A stretch of DNA of 64,000 nt from Lateolabrax maculatus. Taxonomy: Eukaryota > Chordata > Actinopteri > Acropomatiformes > Lateolabracidae. The position numbers and the translations under genes are program-made. Under the pieces are notes generated by a model. It made no database searches. It was given only the letters and a program-made list of their open reading frames with translations, and was not told where the DNA came from. Shown here one piece after another: positions 63,101 to 64,000 of this stretch. How positions within the stretch are numbered: position 1 is the first letter of the stretch; each line of letters begins with the position of its first letter. The stretch lies in the NCBI GenBank assembly GCA_031216445.1, contig CM062208.1, positions 3,198,501-3,262,500 on the forward strand. Reading direction: 5' to 3'.

Positions 63101-63492
63101 CACCAGTTCTGGAGAGTGAATCTGGGTCTTGGCAGTAGGGGACGGGTGCCTTTTCCCCTTCACCGCCACACCTCATGCACCTCACGCAGCTACCTTAACT
63201 GATTTACCTTTTATTCAGACTTAATTGGTACAAATTTGTATTCTAAATCACCAGAAACTTTGCACTTTTATGGAAATGAGTGCGTCTGTGAATAATGTAC
63301 TTGTCAGTGCAAAGAAATTACCTTTTTTTTTGGTCCTAACGTCTCTCTGTGTTTCCCTGTAATACTTCCAGACCTCAGTGACCAGCTGTTGGAGGTGGTT
63401 GGCCTTGAAGGGGCGATAGAGATGGGACAGATCTACACTGGACTGAAGAGTGCTGGACGCAGACTGGCTCAGTGTGCCAACGTCACCATCAG
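1892..63492 (+). CDS. dgkg: Type I diacylglycerol kinase, gamma-like (partial, 23 exons visible)
   Basis: The product phosphorylates diacylglycerol to phosphatidic acid with ATP. It thereby ends DAG signalling to PKC and other C1 proteins at membranes, and type I enzymes are activated by calcium. Numbering codons from the first complete one visible: RVH domain about 1-70, Ser/Pro linker about 70-220, EF-hand loops 249-260 and 294-305, C1 domains 332-381 and 397-445, catalytic domain from about 503 with VNPKSGG (517-522 region), GGDGT (568-572) and LGTGND (596-601), then the accessory domain to 824. All exon junctions are AG/GT and in phase. About 823 codons are visible, against roughly 790-805 for whole mammalian DGKG/DGKB, so the linker is enlarged. 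The start codon exon and last exon(s) are outside the window. Gamma-like residues include RPILKEM, IDKANFA-type DKANFA, YEGGSL and KFCVQ. Beta-like ones include STKKLKDVLEEFHG and KQDVLNQ. Gamma orthology is inferred. Confidence 0.95.
3842..3866. repeat. (GT)n microsatellite, short
   Basis: About 12 GT units, followed by an ATGTGT interruption. Confidence 0.95.
6495..6815 (-). repeat. Dispersed fish repeat, reverse copy
   Basis: It shares TTCTAGCTTCTCAAATG with the copy at about 520 and ends in the CGTTAGTTGCAGCC word, which is the reverse complement of the GGCTGCAACTAAC start of the copy at 9795. The boundaries are estimated from these shared words. Confidence 0.65.
7459..7540 (+). repeat. 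Long pyrimidine (CTTCC/CTCC) tract, microexon acceptor
   Basis: About 80 bases of almost pure C/T on the + strand, with CCTT/CCTCC mirror-like repeats, directly upstream of the microexon acceptor. It is likely the polypyrimidine tract that allows so small an exon to be recognised. Confidence 0.8.
7553..7573 (+). CDS. dgkg: DGK 21-bp microexon (KQDVLNQ)
   Basis: The flanks are AACAG at the acceptor and GTAAGC at the donor. The exon encodes seven residues, KQDVLNQ, in phase 0-0, exactly between the exons ending YNPEQ and starting PIDYEGF. DGK-beta has KQDILNQ at this spot (family knowledge), while human DGK-gamma reads straight from YDPHE to PISYD. Skipping it would keep the frame, so it may be alternatively spliced. 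It lies within the RVH domain. Confidence 0.88.
7574..8288. other. Intron, 0.7 kb
   Basis: Nothing is recognised beyond the donor GTAAGC and an acceptor CTGCAG. It contains a short GGGA-rich stretch around 7788-7808. Confidence 0.7.
8289..8439 (+). CDS. dgkg: DGK exon: RVH domain, second part, and linker start
   Basis: It encodes PIDYEGFQLFMATYLENDIP, then LCQHLFTSFKSKTG, matching the RVH core of type I DGKs (DFEGFKLFMKTFLE in beta). The tail RCSPDQSRAGTSLL starts the variable linker. It begins in phase 0 and ends with one base of a split codon; the donor is GTAGGC. Confidence 0.96.
8440..11130. other. Intron, 2.7 kb
   Basis: It holds a forward dispersed-repeat copy at about 9795-10110 and a possible 12-bp microexon at 10346-10357 (see findings). 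No other coding signal is recognised. Confidence 0.65.
9795..10110 (+). repeat. Dispersed fish repeat, forward copy with both ends
   Basis: It starts at CAGGGCTGCAACTAACTATT, contains CAGTCCAAAACTCAAAGAC, and ends near AATAGTTGCTGGTTGATTG and CTGACTAATTG. It is the most complete copy of the family also seen at about 452-1190, 6495-6815 and 38500-38735. Confidence 0.65.
11131..11193 (+). CDS. dgkg: DGK linker exon, 63 bp (gamma-like)
   Basis: The acceptor is CCACAG after a TTTTCTTTTTCTCCCCC tract, and the donor is GTACCG. In the phase required by the neighbouring exons (1 to 1) it is fully open and encodes DARSIDAG, then ISIQTEVACAPIT. Human DGK-gamma has ADEACAPDTE in the same linker position, which supports both the exon and gamma orthology. 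It is frame-preserving, so it could be a cassette exon. No single long open frame marks it, so gene finders could miss it. Confidence 0.75.
11194..11629. other. Intron, 436 bp
   Basis: Short T-rich intron. The acceptor is CCAACAG after a TCTCTCCGTCTCTTTTATTTT tract (given in part). Nothing else is seen. Confidence 0.8.
11630..11893 (+). CDS. dgkg: DGK linker exon, Ser/Thr/Pro-rich
   Basis: It encodes 88 residues beginning GMNGKSILSAMGRHTPEH and running through Ser-rich (PCSSRSSSQRSG) and Pro-rich (RSPVSPKLSP) segments. Low complexity suggests a disordered region with many potential proline-directed phosphorylation sites. It is phase 1 to 1; the donor is GTGAGT. It belongs to the variable linker between RVH and EF-hands and has no clear counterpart of this length in mammalian DGKB or DGKG. 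Confidence 0.9.
11894..12954. other. Intron, 1.1 kb
   Basis: A short dispersed-repeat tail lies at about 11959-12010 (tandem TCAATCAATC words followed by AAACTTTATTTACATAGC, a pattern I recall from fish interspersed repeats). Otherwise it is AT-rich and unremarkable. Confidence 0.65.
11959..12010 (+). repeat. Fish interspersed-repeat tail (TCAATCAATC / AACTTTATTTA)
   Basis: Short ATCAATC-type tandem words followed by AAACTTTATTTACATAGC. A related word, AACTTTATTCATACAGC, occurs at about 61818. The family name is not certain. Confidence 0.5.
12955..13107 (+). CDS. dgkg: DGK linker exon, end of linker into EF-hand region
   Basis: It encodes ERSHSEKHLSLRRSPSPQKG, then SPLPSPQ, then the conserved VVFLKDIVCYLSLLERGTPE and DKLE. 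The second half is strongly conserved in DGK beta and gamma (KDIVCYLSLLERG). It is phase 1 to 1; the donor is GTGAGT at 13108. Confidence 0.96.
13108..13605. other. Intron, 498 bp
   Basis: GC-richer intron with several short open frames that are not supported by any similarity. The acceptor is TTGCAG. Confidence 0.75.
13606..13655 (+). CDS. dgkg: DGK exon: EF-hand 1
   Basis: It encodes FMFRLYDTDGNGVLDSS, giving positions 1-11 of a canonical calcium loop (D-x-D-x-N-x); the Glu at loop position 12 is the first residue of the next exon. Calcium binding here relieves autoinhibition in type I DGKs. Confidence 0.97.
13656..14084. other. Intron, 429 bp
   Basis: CT-rich just after the donor; nothing else is recognised. 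Confidence 0.8.
14085..14159 (+). CDS. dgkg: DGK exon: between EF-hands
   Basis: It encodes ELDRIINQMVHVAEYLEWDS, then TELRP. The Glu completes EF-hand 1. The TELRP ending matches gamma (TELRPILKEM) better than beta (TELNPILHEM). It is phase 0 to 0; the donor is GTGAGC. Confidence 0.97.
14160..14785. other. Intron, 626 bp
   Basis: AT-rich between about 14440 and 14690, with a short GT run near 14707. No gene is seen. Confidence 0.8.
14786..14905 (+). CDS. dgkg: DGK exon: EF-hand 2
   Basis: It encodes ILKEMMEEIDYDRDGTVTLE and on through EWIRGGLTTIPLLVLLGMDT. The loop D-Y-D-R-D-G-T-V-T-L-E-E is a canonical EF-hand with all calcium ligands. TTIPLLVLLG is conserved in type I DGKs; GMD is gamma-like. 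Confidence 0.97.
15066..15183 (+). CDS. dgkg: DGK exon: first C1 domain, N-terminal part
   Basis: It encodes NVQEDGQHVWRLKHFNKPAY, then CNYCHTMLLGVRKQGLCCS. The H-x12-C-x2-C-x13-C start of a C1 zinc-finger is complete here and in register. The preceding intron is only 160 bp. It ends with one base of a split Leu codon; the donor is GTGAGT. Confidence 0.97.
15184..15692. other. Intron, 509 bp
   Basis: CT-rich first 150 bases, then AT-rich. No gene is seen. Confidence 0.8.
15693..15781 (+). CDS. dgkg: DGK exon: first C1 domain, C-terminal part
   Basis: It encodes (L)CKYTVHERCVSKDIAAC, then ISTYAKSRRHTN. This supplies the C-x4-H-x2-C-x7-C end of the first C1 domain. VSK-x-I is gamma-like (VSKNIPGC). 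The residue before CKY is Leu, where mammals have Phe or Tyr. The donor is GTAAGT. Confidence 0.97.
15782..16679. other. Intron, 0.9 kb
   Basis: A weak partial dispersed-repeat match lies near 16165-16230 (AATTGATGAGAAAATTAATC and GCCAAACATTTG words). Otherwise T-rich with nothing recognised. Confidence 0.6.
16680..16796 (+). CDS. dgkg: DGK exon: second C1 domain, N-terminal part
   Basis: It encodes AMQHVWIEGNSPTKCDRCHR, then SIKCYQGLTGLHCVWCQIT. MQH-x-W-x-EGNS and CDRCHxSIKCYQ are gamma-like; LTGLHCVWCQIT is beta-like. This is the atypical second C1 of type I DGKs, with H-x10-C spacing. The donor is GTGAGT. Confidence 0.97.
16797..17919. other. Intron, 1.1 kb, with a MITE
   Basis: The main content is a 380-bp terminal-inverted-repeat element at 17047-17426. 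The rest is unremarkable, ending in a CT-rich acceptor tract before 17920. Confidence 0.8.
17047..17426. mobile_element. Non-autonomous DNA transposon (MITE) with TIRs and TA duplication
   Basis: The left end CACTAAGTTGCCAGTTTATT pairs with the right end, whose reverse complement begins CACTCAAGTTGCCAG and continues TTTATTAGGTACAC. TA dinucleotides sit at both outer edges (17045-17046 and 17427-17428), which fits Tc1/mariner-type insertion. The 380-bp interior has no transposase frame. A diverged second copy lies at about 18296-18590. The family is common in fish as I recall it, but its database name is not known to me. Confidence 0.8.
17920..18018 (+). CDS. dgkg: DGK exon: second C1 domain, C-terminal part
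   Basis: It encodes LHNKCASNVKPECDGGALRD, then HTLLPSYICPVVL. It gives the closing H-x2-C-x7-C of the second C1. CDGG-x-LRDH-x-LLP-x-x-ICP is gamma-like; PVVL is beta-like. It is phase 0 to 0; the donor is GTGAGG. Confidence 0.97.
18296..18590. mobile_element. Second, diverged copy of the 17047 MITE
   Basis: It shares CTCAGTTGCCAGTTTAT, AACAGCACCACAAACT, AATCAACAC and TCAACAAAAACTGAA with the copy at 17047-17426 in the same order. The right inverted repeat is not recognisable, so this copy is truncated or decayed. Confidence 0.7.
18630..19005. repeat. Possible dispersed repeat block with CTCF-like motif
   Basis: It ends with AGCAGAGGGCGCTGTT and ACATAGTGTTGCTTTAA, words I associate with fish interspersed repeats. 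No second copy is in this window, so the call rests on recall only. Confidence 0.4.
19380..19562 (+). mobile_element. Decayed 3' end of a non-LTR retrotransposon (LINE)
   Basis: The order CATACCTCCAGGAAGGCCC, CCTGGGAACATATCAGGAGC, GGGTTATCTTGCC, then GAATGGATGGATTGATG resembles the 3' end of CR1/Rex1-like fish LINEs, which end in repeated ATGG. The open frames here are disrupted remnants. Confidence 0.55.
19846..19956 (+). CDS. dgkg: DGK exon: hinge between C1 and catalytic domain
   Basis: It encodes DRHSVVKRGEGDSPPSTSPD, then DTNQTFKFSPGDGQALQ. This region varies between family members; DGQALQ resembles DGQGLQ of beta, and the opening DR resembles gamma. Splice phase 0 to 0 is consistent; the acceptor is CCACAG and the donor GTACGC. 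Confidence 0.93.
20063..20136 (+). CDS. dgkg: DGK exon: start of catalytic domain
   Basis: It encodes ITPLPGTHPLLVLVNPKSGG, then RQGER (last codon split). PLLVLVNPKSGGRQGER is the opening motif of the DGK catalytic domain, in the gamma form (beta has LVFVNPKSGGKQGER). The preceding intron is only 106 bp. Confidence 0.98.
20137..22529. other. Intron, 2.4 kb
   Basis: No exon is recognised. A close match to the RFX X-box consensus lies at 21026-21039. AT-rich low-complexity sequence fills about 21840-22260. A CT-rich acceptor precedes 22530. Confidence 0.65.
22530..22604 (+). CDS. dgkg: DGK exon: catalytic domain, part 2
   Basis: It encodes (R)VLRKFRYLLNPRQVYSLER, then GGPMV(G). A GTAGGG just upstream could look like the donor, but only the GTAAGT donor at 22605 keeps the GLNFF junction of the family with the next exon. 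Val precedes Gly where mammals have Pro. Confidence 0.96.
22605..25582. other. Intron, 3.0 kb
   Basis: It contains a perfect hairpin at 22831-22871, an unrecognised 285-codon open frame on the minus strand (23845-24702), and a short sequence near 24778-24815 repeated near 47798. A CT-rich stretch lies near 25333-25377. Confidence 0.65.
22831..22871. repeat. Perfect 18-bp inverted repeat (hairpin), 5-base loop
   Basis: The left arm GATAAATCTCTGATCAGG and its exact reverse complement at 22854-22871 are separated by CATGT. The function is unknown. The stem is shorter than usual miRNA precursors. Confidence 0.95.
25583..25668 (+). CDS. dgkg: DGK exon: glycine-rich ATP-binding motif
   Basis: It encodes (G)LNFFHDVPDFRVLACGGDG, then TVGWILDCI. 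GGDGT is the catalytic glycine-rich motif of DGKs, and its Asp is intact. WILDCI is the gamma form. The donor is GTACAC. Confidence 0.98.
25669..26359. other. Intron, 0.7 kb
   Basis: AT-rich; no feature is recognised beyond the splice sites. Confidence 0.8.
26360..26449 (+). CDS. dgkg: DGK exon: LGTGND catalytic segment
   Basis: It encodes (D)KANFARHPPVAILPLGTGN, then DLARCLRWGG(G). LGTGNDLAR is invariant in DGKs. DKANFA matches gamma (beta: EKANVG). The donor is GTGAGG. Confidence 0.98.
26450..28484. other. Intron, 2.0 kb
   Basis: A short (GT)n run lies at about 26471-26487. An unusually motif-rich stretch at 27003-27190 is a candidate regulatory element (see findings). A dispersed fish repeat runs over about 27960-28330. 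Confidence 0.65.
27960..28330 (+). repeat. Dispersed fish repeat (GGCCAAAAGTATGTGGACAC family)
   Basis: It begins at TGACTGGCCAAAAGTATGTG and contains GGTTGAGGTCAGGGCTCTGT and TTCCACACCAAACTGAAAA, words I recall from an abundant teleost interspersed repeat. The right boundary is uncertain. Confidence 0.65.
28485..28645 (+). CDS. dgkg: DGK exon: catalytic to accessory domain
   Basis: It encodes (G)YEGGSLLKFLRDIEHSAEV, then VLDRWNIDIVPDDKEEKGDP and VPYSIVNNYFSIGV. YEGGSL is gamma-like (beta: YEGENL). PDDKEEKGDPVPYSI resembles beta. NNYFSIGV is conserved. It is phase 2 in, phase 0 out; the donor is GTAAGG. Confidence 0.98.
32249..32272. repeat. (TG)n/(CG)n short microsatellite
   Basis: About nine TG units followed by GCGCGCGC; such alternating purine-pyrimidine runs can form Z-DNA. 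Confidence 0.9.
33189..33227. repeat. (GT)n microsatellite
   Basis: About 19 uninterrupted GT units. Confidence 0.98.
33445..33770. repeat. Possible dispersed repeat, GC-richer block
   Basis: The block has higher GC than its surroundings and words such as GGTTGCCTGTAAACAGCC and GGATGTGACGTTTAAGC that I loosely associate with fish interspersed repeats. There is no second copy in the window. Confidence 0.35.
34860..34884. repeat. (TC)n microsatellite
   Basis: About 12 TC units. Confidence 0.97.
38500..38735 (+). repeat. Dispersed fish repeat, forward diverged copy
   Basis: It contains AACCCAAAGAAGTTTACTATC, TCACATTTGAGAAACTGGAA (both in part) and AAATAGTTGCCGATTTAATG, in the same order as the 9795 copy. 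The ends are diverged. Confidence 0.6.
39081..39145 (+). CDS. dgkg: DGK exon: accessory domain (DASIAHRFH)
   Basis: It encodes DASIAHRFHLMREKHPEKFN, then S(R). This is nearly invariant in DGK beta and gamma. The acceptor is CTCCTGCAG and the donor GTGAGA. Confidence 0.98.
42029..42159. repeat. Compound (GT)n with TTTG interruptions
   Basis: About 130 bases of TG units broken several times by TTTG at near-regular spacing, suggesting higher-order duplication of a (TG)nTT unit. It creates spurious Cys/Val and His/Thr open frames on both strands. Confidence 0.97.
43130..43190. repeat. AT-only low-complexity run (TAATTATTA)
   Basis: Repeated AATTATTA/TAATAATT words with strong self-complementarity. 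Confidence 0.85.
44606..44635. repeat. (AGG)n microsatellite
   Basis: About nine AGG units. Confidence 0.95.
45890..46260. repeat. Dispersed fish repeat (GGTGGCAATAATGC family)
   Basis: GTTGGTGGCAATAATGCAAC, GTTGTTTGCCAACCGCC and the AAGAAGAAGAGC tail resemble an abundant fish interspersed repeat with a GGTGGCGGTAATGC core. The left boundary is uncertain. Confidence 0.55.
46988..47078 (+). CDS. dgkg: DGK exon: accessory domain (KNKLWYFEFGT)
   Basis: It encodes (R)MKNKLWYFEFGTTETISAT, then CKKLNECIEVE. KLWYFEF is the gamma form (beta: KFWYFEF). It ends in phase 0 with donor GTGAGT. Confidence 0.98.
47079..50252. other. Intron, 3.2 kb
   Basis: A short sequence near 47798-47860 is shared with 24778-24815. 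There is an A-run at about 47750-47763. The rest is AT-rich; no gene is seen. Confidence 0.65.
50253..50454 (+). CDS. dgkg: DGK exon: accessory domain (NIPSMHGGSNLWG)
   Basis: It encodes CDGLILDLSNTSLEGIAVLN, then IPSMHGGSNLWGESKKRRNY, NRMSKKVPDRMPAS and TVTDAKELKFCVQ. GGSNLWGESKKRR and TVTDAKELKF are beta-like, and KFCVQ is gamma-like. The basic insert KKRRNYNRMSKK is a surface loop that varies in the family. The donor is GTGAGT. Confidence 0.98.
53410..53828. mobile_element. Tol2-like hAT non-autonomous remnant
   Basis: Multiple AAGTACTTGAGTA-type words occur (TACTCAAGTAGAAGTACAG, TAAGTACTTTACTTG in reverse). The right edge TTACTGCCCACCTCT is the reverse complement of the AGAGGTGGGCAGTAA terminus typical of this hAT group. 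No transposase frame is present. Confidence 0.75.
56060..56280. mobile_element. Second hAT-type remnant
   Basis: GGAAAGTAACTAAGTACATT, TACTGTACTTGAGGACAATT and CTCCATTACAATTCACAGGG, then GGCTGAACTACCAAATAGTA, follow a fish hAT MITE pattern I recall. The right end is not resolved. Confidence 0.7.
57095..57119. repeat. (GT)n microsatellite
   Basis: About 12 GT units. Confidence 0.97.
59426..59700. repeat. Dispersed fish repeat (ATGTGAAAGGGGTC family), copy 1
   Basis: GTAATGTGAAAGGGGTCACT, AGAGAATTATCATCCGATTA and CTCTATGGAGCATTCCAGTG match an abundant fish repeat as I recall it. GAAAGGGGTC is shared with the block at about 62100. Confidence 0.6.
61765..62070. repeat. Dispersed fish repeat with AACTCCCTTTTAACAGG core
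   Basis: TTTATTTAACCAGATTAAAG, AACTTTATTCATACAGCGCC, GGCGACAGTGGCGAGG, AACTCCCTTTTAACAGGTAG and GAGCAGAACCAGGCTC follow in order. This is a very common and well-conserved interspersed sequence in teleosts (recall). It explains the open frames at 61841-62108. Confidence 0.75.
62100..62290. repeat. Dispersed fish repeat (ATGTGAAAGGGGTC family), copy 2
   Basis: GTATGAAAGGGGTCGCTCAC, CCAGATATTTCCCTCACTCG, GACCAAAAACAGAGCTAAAA and GAATATTGGACTAACATTCA follow an abundant fish repeat pattern. It lies directly downstream of another repeat. Confidence 0.65.
62752..62774. repeat. (CA)n microsatellite
   Basis: About 11 CA units; it gives a Cys/Val-rich open frame on the minus strand. Confidence 0.97.
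63372..63492 (+). CDS. dgkg: DGK exon: accessory domain end (last exon in window)
   Basis: It encodes (D)LSDQLLEVVGLEGAIEMGQ, then IYTGLKSAGRRLAQC and ANVTI(R). This is almost identical to DGKB/DGKG. It ends with two bases of a split codon at donor GTCAGA. The remaining C-terminal exon(s), expected to encode the LPMQVDGEPW region, lie past the window end. Confidence 0.98.
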
Positions 63493-64000
63493 GTCAGAAC
63501 CTCCAGTCTGCTTCATACATCTTTGTCTTCCTCCCTGCCGTCACCTTCTGATCTCCATTCTCCATTCTTCCCTTCGTCTGTCTTATGTCGCCGCCCTCCC
63601 CTCTTTTTATCTTCCTTCTGGTCAGCCAACTGGAAGCTGTACATTCTGAACAAAATCCATGTCCTTTATTTACACATATGATCAAAAATGTATTCCCTCT
63701 GAGTGTTTTTGTGCATTTGAAGGCTGAAATCCCTGCAGGATCCAAACAATAACATGCCTGTACTGAATGAATTATATATTTCAACCTGCATGCTTTACTA
63801 AGTGACTGTTGGAGCTGAGGACTGACGTGCAATCACAGAATGAAAGATTATCTGGAGTGTATTTGGCCCTCAAGTCACCAAAAAGGCCAAAATGAAAAAT
63901 GATGTGCCCTCTGCTTCGGTCACTTTTTGAACGTGGGAGATCATTAAACAATTGATGTGTGTGTATAAGCTACAGTCAGGTACCAAACTCTGTACTTGTA
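63493..64000. other. Start of next intron
   Basis: CT-rich after the donor, then AT-rich. No exon with the expected C-terminal DGK sequence is present. Confidence 0.8.

Larger units (their letters stand above)
50455..63371. other. Intron, 12.9 kb
   Basis: No exon or nested gene is recognised. It holds two Tol2-like hAT remnants (about 53410-53828 and 56060-56280), (GT)n at 57095-57119, a candidate regulatory stretch at about 57160-57430, a fish repeat family at about 59426-59700 and 62100-62290, another at about 61765-62070, and (CA)n at 62752-62774. The segments 50520-53400 and 54000-55600 show nothing I can name. Confidence 0.6.

Noticed and set aside
1..64000. tRNA, rRNA, CRISPR, phage or bacterial gene clusters
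   Set aside because: Nothing resembling these was seen; the intron-exon structure and repeats are those of a fish genome.

Overview
This window looks like vertebrate, almost certainly teleost fish, nuclear DNA. The evidence is a single gene split into many short exons by GT-AG introns, long (GT)n microsatellites, Tol2-like hAT remnants, and several short dispersed repeats that I recognise as common in fish genomes. I see no bacterial features, operons, CRISPR arrays or rRNA/tRNA genes.

One gene fills the window. It is a type I (calcium-regulated, EF-hand) diacylglycerol kinase on the + strand. I could place 23 coding exons from 1892 to 63492, and their splice phases join without a break into about 823 codons. 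In order the product has the recoverin-homology (RVH) domain, a long Ser/Pro-rich linker, two canonical EF-hands, two C1 (cysteine-rich) domains, the catalytic domain with its GGDGT glycine-rich motif, and most of the accessory catalytic domain. The first coding exon (start Met and about 20 residues), the promoter and the last exon(s) lie outside the window. The protein mixes DGK-beta-like and DGK-gamma-like residues. Gamma-like signatures in the second C1 domain and the catalytic domain, plus a gamma-like linker exon, make dgkg (a teleost dgkg copy) the best call. dgkb remains the alternative.

Layout: 1-1891 is a repeat-rich upstream intron. 1892-8439 holds the RVH exons, including a 21-bp microexon at 7553-7573. 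11131-13107 holds the linker exons. 13606-14905 holds the EF-hands, 15066-18018 the C1 domains, 19846-28645 the main catalytic exons, and 39081-63492 the accessory-domain exons, which are separated by introns of about 10.4, 7.8, 3.2 and 12.9 kb. The introns hold microsatellites, hAT and Tc1/mariner-type MITE remnants, a LINE tail, dispersed fish repeats, and a few stretches that could be conserved regulatory elements but cannot be proven from one sequence.

Points worth a second look are the microexon, a previously easy-to-miss 63-bp linker exon, the enlarged Ser/Pro linker made entirely of frame-preserving exons, a MITE with clear TIRs and TA target duplication, a perfect 18-bp hairpin, and a statistically long but unrecognised 285-codon open frame inside an intron. 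I found no convincing evidence of a wholly new biological system.
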